DNA of 43,377 bases. It comes from Dyella_B sp035277725 (GTDB lineage: Bacteria > Pseudomonadota > Gammaproteobacteria > Xanthomonadales > Rhodanobacteraceae). A program made the position numbers and the translations under genes. Shown here in pieces: positions 24,970 to 32,212 of this stretch. Positions within the stretch are counted from its first letter, which is position 1. The number at the start of each line of letters is the position of its first letter. The notes beneath the pieces are model-generated. The model did not search any database. It worked only from the letters and a program-made list of their open reading frames with translations, and was not told the DNA's origin. The stretch covers positions 1 to 43,377 of the forward strand of contig NZ_DATEJY010000063.1 of assembly GCF_035277725.1 (NCBI RefSeq), written 5' to 3'.

Positions 24970-25539
24970 ATGAAGCCGTCCCAAGATTTCCGCGTGCGTT
25001 GCCGTGGCGGCTCCCTGCTCTGGCTAGGCATGGGCATCACCCTGTTCCTGTCACTGGCGGTCCAGGCCAAGACCGGCGACCGCAACCAGCCGATGACCAC
25101 CTCTCAAGGTTCGGTCAACGGTTTCAACGCGCCCAATACCACCACCACCCTCACCGGCAACGTGGTGGTGACCCAGGGCACCATGAAGGCCAAGGGCGAT
25201 GTCGCGCAGCTCTACCTGGATGCCGACAGCCAGGTCAGCCGCATCGTCATGAAGGGGCGCCCCGCGCACATCCAGCAGCTGGACGACAACGATCATCTGA
25301 TGACCGGCGAAGCGCCTACCCTGGATTACGACAACATCAACGGCATCGCCGTGCTGCAGCCGAATGCGGTAGTGACGCAGCAAGGCATGGGTGAGGCGCA
25401 TGCCGACAAGCTCACCTACAACACCAACACCTCGTATTTCACCGGCACCGGCAACGTGAGCATGACCTACCTGCCCAAGCAGCGGCAGAACGACAACGCT
25501 GCCCCGGTCTCCGCGGCCAGTGCAGCGCCCGCCAGGTAG
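24970..25539 (+). CDS. LptA/OstA-like periplasmic protein
   Basis: A 189-residue protein with a signal peptide (hydrophobic GSLLWLGMGITLFLSLAVQA, cleavage after about residue 33), then an OstA/LptA-type beta-jellyroll (TLTGNVVVTQGTMKAKGD, DNINGIAVLQPNAVVTQQG, TGTGNVSMTY). LptA carries lipopolysaccharide across the periplasm. The main lptA normally sits with lptC and kdsC, which are absent here, so this may be a paralogue or a rearranged copy. The ATG at 24970 has GGAG at the right distance; upstream ATGs at 24937 and 24955 are possible. The stop TAG is part of the REP element that begins at 25536. The tail is Ala/Ser-rich. Confidence 0.8.
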   Translation: MKPSQDFRVRCRGGSLLWLGMGITLFLSLAVQAKTGDRNQPMTTSQGSVNGFNAPNTTTTLTGNVVVTQGTMKAKGDVAQLYLDADSQVSRIVMKGRPAHIQQLDDNDHLMTGEAPTLDYDNINGIAVLQPNAVVTQQGMGEAHADKLTYNTNTSYFTGTGNVSMTYLPKQRQNDNAAPVSAASAAPAR

Positions 25540-25608
25540 GTTGGGGTGCGAACCCCAACATCGGAATCCAGGTATGCAGAGAATGTTGGGGTTTGCACCC
25601 CAACCTAC
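25536..25608. repeat. REP doublet, type B
   Basis: Left copy GTAGGTTGGGGTGCGAACCC and a right copy ending CACCCCAACCTAC, related to type A at 24859. Paired positions differ together: GGGAT/ATCCC in A, GGGGT/ACCCC in B. It fills the gap between the LptA-like stop (25537-25539, inside the GTAG head) and the bioC stop at 25614 from the other strand. Confidence 0.85.
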
Positions 25609-25613
25609 GCGGA

Positions 25614-26495
25614 TCAGCGCCGACGCGAACCACGCAAGCTATCAATCGAGAAACTGGCAATCTCGCCGCCACCTTTCGCACGCCGCGATTGCCCCGGCGC
25701 AGGTCCCCACGCATGCGCCGTCACCACTTCCCAGGTGGCCGGAATACGGCCATCCACGCGCATTGCTTCATACGCAGCCAGCATGGCCTGAAAATGTCGC
25801 TTGCCGGTAAGGCCGCGCTCGCGGCCACGATCGGCATGGGTGGCGCCGAGGCCTTTCAGTTCGCGCAGTAGTGCTTTCGGCTCGCTATAGGTCAGCGTAA
25901 AGCGGTCAACGTCCAGGACCGGATCACGCAAGCCGGCGGTAATCATCGCATCGCCCAAGTCATGCATGTCCAAAAACCGGCTGACGTGCGAATGCTGATC
26001 CACCGCAGCCCAGGCCGAGCGCAGCTCGCGCAGCGTATCTGGGCCAAAAGTGGAAAAGAGCAGGATGCCGCCCGGCTTCAAAACGCGCACGCATTCGCCG
26101 AACAACGCCGGCAGATCATCAATCCACTGGAAGCACAGATTGGAATGCAACACATCCACGCTGTGATCCGGCAGCGGCAGAGCCGTCGCCTCGCCGCACA
26201 CACGCACGAACGGCTTGAGCCAGCTGGCATGCGATTTGGCCGTGCGCAGCATCGGCAGCGCTGCATCCACGGCGATCACTTGCGACTTGCCATAGCGCTT
26301 CTTCAGCAGCGCGCTGCCACGACCGGTGCCTGCGCCCACATCAATAACGCGTTCGGGCTGTTGCAGATAGAAGTCCAAACGCTCCAGCAGCAACTGCTGC
26401 ACTTCCCGCTGCAATACATCGTGCTGCTCGTAACTGTTGGCCGCGTGGCTGAAATTGGCGCGCACGCGTTGTGCGTCGATGTGGAAATCACTCAT
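25614..26495 (-). CDS. bioC: Malonyl-ACP O-methyltransferase BioC
   Basis: A 293-residue class I SAM methyltransferase. It has VIDVGAGTGRGS (SAM-binding motif I), a following acidic residue in VIAVDAA, and the BioC-typical LHSNLCFQWIDDL and LKPGGILLFSTFGPDTL. BioC methylates malonyl-ACP so that fatty-acid enzymes can build the pimeloyl chain for biotin. The ATG at 26495 overlaps the bioH stop by ATGA; the frame extends further upstream only as a shadow inside bioH. The C-terminus has an extra Gly/Arg-rich tail. It is the last gene of the operon; the REP doublet starts 5 bases beyond its stop. Confidence 0.95.
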   Translation of the reverse strand: MSDFHIDAQRVRANFSHAANSYEQHDVLQREVQQLLLERLDFYLQQPERVIDVGAGTGRGSALLKKRYGKSQVIAVDAALPMLRTAKSHASWLKPFVRVCGEATALPLPDHSVDVLHSNLCFQWIDDLPALFGECVRVLKPGGILLFSTFGPDTLRELRSAWAAVDQHSHVSRFLDMHDLGDAMITAGLRDPVLDVDRFTLTYSEPKALLRELKGLGATHADRGRERGLTGKRHFQAMLAAYEAMRVDGRIPATWEVVTAHAWGPAPGQSRRAKGGGEIASFSIDSLRGSRRR

Positions 26496-27262
26496 GCGTT
26501 CGCCTCCAGCCATGGCCGCAGTATGTGCGCGACAGCATCGGCATGGCTGAGAAAAGGAGCGTGCCCGGCATGCGCGATCACATGGAACTCGCCCTGGCTG
26601 GTTTGCGCGGACCATTCCATCGCGGAGGGATGCACGAGACGATCGAGCCGCCCGGCGCACCACCAATTGCTGCGGGCCAACTGAGGCAAGCAATCGCGCA
26701 AATCGGTGCCGTCCAGCACGCGAATACCTTCCTGCAACACACGCAGATCAGGCTCGCCGCGTGCGAAGACTTCGGCGCGCAGCTTACGCAGTTCGGCTTT
26801 GGGATCAGGGCTGCCCATCACTTCCAGCGCGAGGAAGCGTTCGATAGTGGCGTGATAGTCGCTTTCCAAGTCGGTAGCGAGTTGGCGCACCAGCGCAGGA
26901 TCGCGCCCTTGCGGCCAGTTCTCTCCGCTCACAAAACGCGGCGTCGCGCACAGCATGGCAAGTCCACGTACGTGATGCGGAAAATCCAGCGCGCCCTGCA
27001 AGGCGATCAGGCCGCCGAGCGACCAGCCCAGCCAGATGGCCGAGGGCGTGGCATCGGCGATCGCGCGAGCACAAGCTTGTGGTTCCAGTGGTAACTCGCA
27101 GTCGCGCGAAAAGCCATGGCCGGGCAGGTCAACCAGGTATATCGTGCATTGCTCGCGCAGTACATCCACCAACGGGTTGAAAATGCCGCCATGCATGGCC
27201 CAGCCGTGCAGCATGACCAGCGGAATCGGGCCGCTGCCTTGGGTTTCGATATACAGACTCAT
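26492..27262 (-). CDS. bioH: Pimeloyl-ACP methyl ester carboxylesterase BioH
   Basis: A 256-residue alpha/beta hydrolase. The nucleophile elbow GWSLGG (Ser81), oxyanion motif LHGWAMHGG, a late Asp (near GRLDRLVHP) and the catalytic His in HAGHAPFLSH match BioH. It removes the methyl group placed by BioC to free pimeloyl-ACP. The ATG at 27262 lies inside the trhO stop (ATGA), and its own stop overlaps bioC the same way, so all three are coupled. Confidence 0.95.
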   Translation of the reverse strand: MSLYIETQGSGPIPLVMLHGWAMHGGIFNPLVDVLREQCTIYLVDLPGHGFSRDCELPLEPQACARAIADATPSAIWLGWSLGGLIALQGALDFPHHVRGLAMLCATPRFVSGENWPQGRDPALVRQLATDLESDYHATIERFLALEVMGSPDPKAELRKLRAEVFARGEPDLRVLQEGIRVLDGTDLRDCLPQLARSNWWCAGRLDRLVHPSAMEWSAQTSQGEFHVIAHAGHAPFLSHADAVAHILRPWLEANA

Positions 27263-28086
27263 GCGCGCGACTCGTCGCCCCTGCGAACGCGGGGAGCCAG
27301 CGACTTTGCAGATGCATCAAGACACTGGGTGCCGGCTTTCGCCGGGACGACGGAAATCTCTGCGGGGCTCAAGCCCTTGTCCACCGCGCCGCGCTCGTCA
27401 AACACAAAGCAATCGCCCCGCCAGTGCGTGCCGCCGACTTCCTCGAAGTACTTCAGAATGCCGCCTTCCAACTGAAACACGCGCTCCATGCCGATGTCCT
27501 GCATATACAGCGCAAATTTCTCGCAACGAATGCCGCCGGTGCAGTACGACACGATGGTTTTTTCCGCGTAGCGATCATGATCACCCGCCACGGCGGATGG
27601 CAGTTCGGTAAAGCTTGCAATGCGATAGTCGACCGCCTGGGGAAACATGCCCACATCGGTTTCGTAAGCGTTGCGCGTATCCAGCAACACGACGTCGCGG
27701 CCTTCGTCATCGTGTCCTTGATCCAGCCAGCGCTTGAGGGTGGCCGCATCGACTGCCGGTGCGCGGCCACCTTCTGGCCGAATGGTGGGATGGCGCAGCG
27801 TGATGATTTCTTTCTTCAGCCGCACGCGCATGCGTTTGAACGGCACATCGTCGGAGAGCGACTCCTTGCCTTCCACGCCGGCAAAGCGCGGGTCCTCGCG
27901 CAACCAGCTCATGAAAGCATCAATGGCTTCGCGCGGTGCGGCGAGAAACAGGTTGATACCCTCCGGCGCCAGCAAGATCGTGCCCTTCAAGGCCAGTGCG
28001 TGGCATTGCGCAAGCATGCGCTCGCGCAGCACGGGCAGATCGTCCAGGCTGACGAAGCGGTAGGCGGAGATATTCAGAATCGACAT
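27259..28086 (-). CDS. trhO: tRNA uridine(34) hydroxylase TrhO (rhodanese-related)
   Basis: A 275-residue protein of the YceA/TrhO family: an N-terminal acylphosphatase-like domain (GTILLAPEGINLFLAA), then a rhodanese domain with the active-site loop CTGGIRCEK (Cys182, Cys188). TrhO hydroxylates U34 of some tRNAs on the way to 5-methoxyuridine. The ATG at 28086 is the family start. About 32 C-terminal residues, from VVPAKAGTQ to the end, are encoded by a palindromic intergenic repeat (27273-27352) and are not part of the usual family sequence. It is inserted between bioF and bioH in a biotin operon; no biotin-related role is known to me. Confidence 0.93.
   Translation of the reverse strand: MSILNISAYRFVSLDDLPVLRERMLAQCHALALKGTILLAPEGINLFLAAPREAIDAFMSWLREDPRFAGVEGKESLSDDVPFKRMRVRLKKEIITLRHPTIRPEGGRAPAVDAATLKRWLDQGHDDEGRDVVLLDTRNAYETDVGMFPQAVDYRIASFTELPSAVAGDHDRYAEKTIVSYCTGGIRCEKFALYMQDIGMERVFQLEGGILKYFEEVGGTHWRGDCFVFDERGAVDKGLSPAEISVVPAKAGTQCLDASAKSLAPRVRRGDESRA
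27273..27352. repeat. Palindromic intergenic repeat inside the trhO 3' end
   Basis: Two imperfect inverted arms, about 27273-27300 (CGTCGCCCCTGCGAACGCGG...) and 27325-27352 (reverse complement CGTCGTCCCGGCGAAAGCCG...), separated by a 24-base spacer. This class of repeat, whose translation gives VPAKAGTQ, is common between genes in many proteobacteria. Here it lies within the reading frame. Confidence 0.75.
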
Positions 28087-28113
28087 GGCGGTGATTAAAC
28101 GTGCGAGGCGCAA

Positions 28114-29307
28114 TTATACCGGGGCACTCGCGAGCCGAAGGCTCGCCAGCGCTTCCAGCAACCGATCCACATGCGCGTCCTCATGGGCGGCAGACAAGGT
28201 AATGCGAAGGCGCGCGTGGCCCAGCGGCACCGTGGGCGGGCGAATTGCCACCACCAGCAGGCCGTTTGCCTCCAACGCGCGCGAGGCTTCCAATGCGCGC
28301 TGCGCATCACCGAGCAACAAGGGCTGGATCGCCGTACGCGACGGCATCAATGGCAGGCCCAGTTGTTCCGCACCATGACGGAAGCGCTGGATCAATGCAT
28401 TGAGCTTTTGCCGGCGCCAGCTTTCCGTACGTGCAAGGGTGACGGCGCAACGCGTTGCCGCCGCCAGCGCGGGCGGCATCGCGGTGGTGTAGATGTACGT
28501 ACGCGCGAATTGGATCAAGCCGTCGATCAATGCGGCAGGCCCGGCGACGAACGCGCCGCTGCATCCCACAGCCTTGCCCAGCGTTGCCATCAACACCGGT
28601 ACGTCTCGCTCGCTAAGCCCCGCTTCCGCCACGCTGCCGGCGCCATTCGTGCCGAGCACACCCAGGCCATGTGCGTCATCCACCATCAGCGTCGCGCCTT
28701 CGCCTGCGCATAAGGCGGCCAGTTCGCGCAGCGGTGCGATGTCGCCGTCCATGCTGAAGACGCCATCGGTGGCAAGCAAGGCACAAGCTTCTTTATTACT
28801 TTGTAGCTGGCGCGCGGCGGCTTCCACGTCCGCATGCGGATAACGCTTCAGCGTTGCACCTGCCAGTTGTGATCCGTCGAGCAGACAGGCGTGATTGAGC
28901 TTGTCCTGCACGCACAACTCATCCCGCTGCAGCAGCGCCTGGATCACGCCGAGATTGGCCATGTAGCCGGTGGAAAACAGCAAGGCACGTTCGCGGCCGG
29001 TCCATTCGGCCAGTGCCTCTTCCAGTTCGGCATGCTCGCGGCGATGGCCGCAGATGAGATGCGCGGAACCGCTTCCAACGCCGCTGTCGTCTGCCGCCTG
29101 TTTCCAGGCTTCGATCAAGCGGGGATCCTGGGCCAGCCCTAAATAATCATTGGTGCAGAAAGCCAGCAGGCGCTGACCATTGCTTTCCACAAAAGGACCT
29201 TCGGTGCGACTCACTGTGCGCAAGCGCCGCTGCAATTGCGCCTGCGCACGCTCAGCCGTTTGGACGGCTATTCGTTCGAGCAGGTCAGGCCGCGGCACTG
29301 CAGCCAC
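28114..29307 (-). CDS. bioF: 8-amino-7-oxononanoate synthase BioF
   Basis: A 397-residue alpha-oxoamine synthase. The PLP lysine is Lys245 in TLGKAVGCSG. Other family blocks: NDYLGLAQDPRL, GSGSAHLICGHRREHAELE, DDAHGLGVLG. It condenses pimeloyl-ACP with alanine. The start is taken as GTG at 29307, overlapping the bioB stop by 23 bases; GTG at 29298 is equally possible. There is no ATG nearby. It is separated from trhO by 27 bases. Confidence 0.95.
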   Translation of the reverse strand: MAAVPRPDLLERIAVQTAERAQAQLQRRLRTVSRTEGPFVESNGQRLLAFCTNDYLGLAQDPRLIEAWKQAADDSGVGSGSAHLICGHRREHAELEEALAEWTGRERALLFSTGYMANLGVIQALLQRDELCVQDKLNHACLLDGSQLAGATLKRYPHADVEAAARQLQSNKEACALLATDGVFSMDGDIAPLRELAALCAGEGATLMVDDAHGLGVLGTNGAGSVAEAGLSERDVPVLMATLGKAVGCSGAFVAGPAALIDGLIQFARTYIYTTAMPPALAAATRCAVTLARTESWRRQKLNALIQRFRHGAEQLGLPLMPSRTAIQPLLLGDAQRALEASRALEANGLLVVAIRPPTVPLGHARLRITLSAAHEDAHVDRLLEALASLRLASAPV

Positions 29308-30328
29308 AGCTATGTCCGCAGCCGCTTGCTTCCGTTTCGAGGATATCCGCGTGCACGGTATCGGTATCTTCCGTCACTTCCAAGGCGTGCAGATCGAGGC
29401 GGCGGAACAGCGCGCGATCGTGCTCCACATCGGGATTGCCGGTGGTCAGCAGCTTTTCGCCGTAGAAAATCGAATTGGCGCCGGCAAAGAAACACAGCGC
29501 CTGCACGGCATCGTCCATCTGCTGACGGCCGGCGGAGAGCCGTACCATCGAGGCTGGCATCAGGATGCGCGCCACGGCGATCGTGCGCACGAACTCGAAC
29601 GGATCCAATGCTTCGGTGCCGTGCAGCGGCGTACCCGGCACCTGCACCAGCTGGTTGATCGGCACCGACTGCGGATGCTCCGGCAGATTGGCCAGCGTCT
29701 GCAGCAGTCCGGCGCGCTGTTCACGGGTTTCGCCCATGCCGACGATGCCGCCGCAGCAGGTTTTCAAGCCGACCTGGCGCACGTGTTCCAGCGTATCCAG
29801 GCGATCCTGGTACTGGCGCGTATGGATGATTTCGCCGTAGAACTCGGGCGCGGTGTCGAGGTTGTGGTTGTAGTAATCCAGGCCGGCCCGCTTCAGCGTT
29901 TTCGCCTGTTCGCCGTTTAGCATGCCCAAGGTGGCGCAGGTCTCGAGGCCTAGCGCCTTCACCGCCGAAACGATTTCTGCCACTTGGGCGACGTCGCGAT
30001 CCTTCGGGCTGCGCCACGCAGCACCCATGCAGAAGCGGCTGGCGCCGGCGTTCTTGGCGGCTTGTGCGCGGGCGACCACGCTTTCCACCGACATCAGCTT
30101 TTCGGCCTTCACGCCGGTGTGGTAGCGCGCCGCCTGGGGGCAGTAACCGCAATCCTCGGGGCATCCGCCGGTCTTGATCGACAGCAGGGTCGATACCTGC
30201 ACCGCGTTGGGATCGTGATGCTCGCGATGCACGCTGTGCGCCCGATGCAGCAACTCGTTGAAAGGCAGGGCGAACAGGGCGACGACTTCGTCGCGGGTCC
30301 AGTCGTGGCGAAGAGCAGCTGCAGTCAT
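29285..30328 (-). CDS. bioB: Biotin synthase BioB
   Basis: A 347-residue radical-SAM enzyme (346 in E. coli). The [4Fe-4S] motif C-x3-C-x2-C is Cys56, Cys60 and Cys63 in GGCPEDCGYC. Conserved MGAAWR, YNHNLDTAPEFY and SAGRQQMDD segments follow. It inserts sulphur into dethiobiotin. Start ATG at 30328 with GGAG upstream. It is the first gene of the unit bioB-bioF-trhO-bioH-bioC; bioA and bioD are not in the window. Confidence 0.97.
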   Translation of the reverse strand: MTAAALRHDWTRDEVVALFALPFNELLHRAHSVHREHHDPNAVQVSTLLSIKTGGCPEDCGYCPQAARYHTGVKAEKLMSVESVVARAQAAKNAGASRFCMGAAWRSPKDRDVAQVAEIVSAVKALGLETCATLGMLNGEQAKTLKRAGLDYYNHNLDTAPEFYGEIIHTRQYQDRLDTLEHVRQVGLKTCCGGIVGMGETREQRAGLLQTLANLPEHPQSVPINQLVQVPGTPLHGTEALDPFEFVRTIAVARILMPASMVRLSAGRQQMDDAVQALCFFAGANSIFYGEKLLTTGNPDVEHDRALFRRLDLHALEVTEDTDTVHADILETEASGCGHSCGCSAAA

Positions 30329-30354
30329 GGGGAGGCTCCGGGAAACCGGCGCAC

Positions 30355-30383
30355 AGTGTGGGAGTCGTCCGATAGGCTGTCAA
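30355..30383 (-). promoter_or_regulatory. Probable sigma-70 promoter of the biotin operon
   Basis: On the minus strand a perfect -35 TTGACA (30383-30378) is followed after 17 bases by a weak -10, CACACT (30360-30355). The expected start is about 20 bases before the bioB ATG. The -35 box is part of the left arm of the inverted repeat described separately. Confidence 0.45.
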
Positions 30384-30410
30384 CTCGATCCGCTGCCGAA
30401 TGGTTGACGA
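30377..30410. promoter_or_regulatory. Candidate biotin-repressor (BirA-like) operator
   Basis: GTCAAC (30379-30384) and GTTGAC (30403-30408) are exact inverted half-sites 18 bases apart. The layout recalls the BirA operator (TTGTAAACC-N14/15-GGTTTACAA), with C for A inside the half-site and a spacer one base longer. It overlaps the bioB -35. Whether the resident BirA has a DNA-binding domain cannot be seen here. Confidence 0.4.
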
Positions 30411-30417
30411 TGCGGAA

Positions 30418-31083
30418 CTACTCCTCCGCGTCGCCGTCCTTGTTGCCCGACAGCAGCGCGCCCAGCCGAAACCGACACACATGTCCGCCGCGCACGATGC
30501 ATTCCATATGGTGGACGCGCCGGCCGCTGGCGGCTTCCATATAGGCCAGGTCGAATTTGCAGACTTGCGGATACTGTCTGGCCAGGGCGTGGAACACGCA
30601 GTTGAATGCCTCGATCTGCCATTCCTCGCCATGGCGTGCGGCGGTGGCTTCGTAACCGAGTGCGTCAAGCTTCTGTGCCACGCCGTGCACCACGTCCTTG
30701 AGCTGCGTATCCGGCGCGGGGGCAATTTCCTGGCTACCGAGATGGTGGCCGAGTTCGCGCAACGTGCTTTCCATCGCCGCATCGCCCCATTGGGCATGCA
30801 ACTGCGCCAGCAAGCCCGTGGCGATCACGCCGTAATGGCGCGGGAACAAAGCATGTCCTTCCTCGGTAAGCCGATAGCACGCTGTGGGTCGTCCGCCGCT
30901 GGCTTTCGATTGCGTGCGTACTACGTAACGGCGTGCGATCAAGGCGCTCAGGTGCTGACGCACGGCGTTGTGACTGATGCGCAGTTGTGCGCATAGCGAT
31001 TCCACCGTGCCGCCTTCGTTCGCCATCAGCAGCTGCCGTAACAGGCGCTGCTGCGTGGTTCCGAGTTGCCTGAGCGCCACCAT
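30418..31083 (-). CDS. SufR-like winged-helix regulator with four-Cys C-terminal domain
   Basis: A 221-residue protein. The N-terminal winged helix (residues about 8-75, LCAQLRISHNAVRQHLSALIARRYV then GGRPTACYRLT) is of the ArsR/DeoR-like type found in SufR. The C-terminal half has four cysteines (162, 175, 195, 203) spaced like the ligands of SufR-type Fe-S regulators (C-x12-C-x19-C-x7-C). I infer an Fe-S or metal-sensing regulator. It sits 3 bases after the periplasmic protein gene and 89 bases before bioB, whose product is an Fe-S enzyme. Control of bioB is possible but not shown by sequence; the suf operon is not in view. Confidence 0.75.
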   Translation of the reverse strand: MVALRQLGTTQQRLLRQLLMANEGGTVESLCAQLRISHNAVRQHLSALIARRYVVRTQSKASGGRPTACYRLTEEGHALFPRHYGVIATGLLAQLHAQWGDAAMESTLRELGHHLGSQEIAPAPDTQLKDVVHGVAQKLDALGYEATAARHGEEWQIEAFNCVFHALARQYPQVCKFDLAYMEAASGRRVHHMECIVRGGHVCRFRLGALLSGNKDGDAEE

Positions 31084-31086
31084 CGT

Positions 31087-31740
31087 TCAGTGCGCCTTGT
31101 CCGGAAATTGCTTGGCGATGCCGCTGGCGAATGCATCGGCAATGGTGTCCATATGCGCTTGCATCTCGGTCCAGGTGGACTGCTCGCCCTTGGTGTCGCC
31201 ACTCATGATTTGCTTGATCTGTGCGGCGTGCTCCGCCACATGGGTGGCGAACAGGCTCTGCAAGGCGCTTTCCGGCAAGTTGGGGTTGGCGCTGGAGAAG
31301 AATTTGGCGATCGCAGTGACATTCGTATTGAGATCCGCCATGGCTTTCTGTTCGCCAGCGGTATCGCCAGCCGCGCTGGCGTCGGCAAGTGCCTTGACAC
31401 CACCCCAGTGTCCCGCAAGCAACTGCAGCGTCTGATCGCCGGCTGGCTTGCCATAGAAGCTGCCTACCGCGTCCGCGATCTGCTTGGCATTGGCGACCAC
31501 TGCATTGGCAGCCGCCTCGGCTTTGGCGCCGTCGTGGGCATGCACGGCGAGCGCATATTCGCGCGTATGCATGATGTGCCCATGCCACAACGTACGCATG
31601 GCTGCATGCAGCTTCGGTGCAGTGGTTGGCGCGTGCTGCGAGGCCTGCGCCATGTCGTGCGGGGATGGGGTGGCCTGTACGAAACCAACCGTCGCCAAGG
31701 TCGTGCCGGCAAGTACGAACAACATGTTTCGAATCTTCAT
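31087..31740 (-). CDS. Periplasmic helical protein of unknown function
   Basis: A 217-residue protein with a signal peptide (cleavage after VQA, about residue 23). Two similar halves of alpha-helical sequence follow: LWHGHIMHTREYAL with YGKPAGDQTLQLLAGHW, and a second block with LFATHVAEHAAQIKQIM. Regular His residues at helix starts resemble a conserved family in Bacillus and Bradyrhizobium that I know only as hypothetical (pattern LW..H..W/H T R ... YG..A ... LL..H). The histidines could bind a metal. It is the first gene of a two-gene unit with the SufR-like regulator. Confidence 0.7.
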   Translation of the reverse strand: MKIRNMLFVLAGTTLATVGFVQATPSPHDMAQASQHAPTTAPKLHAAMRTLWHGHIMHTREYALAVHAHDGAKAEAAANAVVANAKQIADAVGSFYGKPAGDQTLQLLAGHWGGVKALADASAAGDTAGEQKAMADLNTNVTAIAKFFSSANPNLPESALQSLFATHVAEHAAQIKQIMSGDTKGEQSTWTEMQAHMDTIADAFASGIAKQFPDKAH

Positions 31741-31829
31741 GAGGTGTCTCCGTGGTGTCGCTCAATGCGACTCGGGACAGTCTGGATGGCTCTCATTTTC
31801 GCGCAAGCTATCTATGTGTAAAGGCCTCC

Positions 31830-31835
31830 TGTCAA
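31830..31835 (-). promoter_or_regulatory. Possible -35 element of the periplasmic protein gene
   Basis: A perfect TTGACA on the minus strand lies 90 bases before the ATG at 31740. The best -10 candidates in the following ATAGATAGCT stretch are poor, so only the -35 match and position support it. Confidence 0.3.
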
Positions 31836-31986
31836 TGAATTTACGAATCCGAAGGCAGGCCGGGAAGCCGGCACGGAAATACCAGGCAGGCTCCAGGGGT
31901 AAGCTCGACCGGGGCAGCGCCCGCAACATTTCCAGAACGCCAGCCATGCCTCTACCATCGGCAAATCATCCATCGAAGGAGTCGTC

Positions 31987-32196
31987 ATGAGTGCAGCAGG
32001 TCAGGGCAGTGCCGGGAATGTCATCGCCGCCATCTGCAGCCTGTTCATCCCAGGGCTGGGTCAATTGGTACAGGGGCGTTTCCTGAAAGCCGTGCTGATG
32101 TTCGTGCTGGCCGGCGTGCTGTGGATTTTCTGGATGGGCTGGATCATCCATCTCTGGTCGATTCTCGACGCGGCGATGTTCAAGCCGAACCGCTGA
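31987..32196 (+). CDS. TM2-like small membrane protein
   Basis: A 69-residue protein with two hydrophobic segments (AAICSLFIPGLGQLVQG and AVLMFVLAGVLWIFWMGW). The FIPGLGQL..GR turn between them resembles TM2-domain proteins. It has no signal peptide. The ribosome binding site AAGGAG precedes the ATG at 31987. It is followed by comF after 16 bases and is probably cotranscribed. Function unknown. Confidence 0.75.
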   Translation: MSAAGQGSAGNVIAAICSLFIPGLGQLVQGRFLKAVLMFVLAGVLWIFWMGWIIHLWSILDAAMFKPNR

Positions 32197-32212
32197 TCGA
32201 AGACCCACGCGC

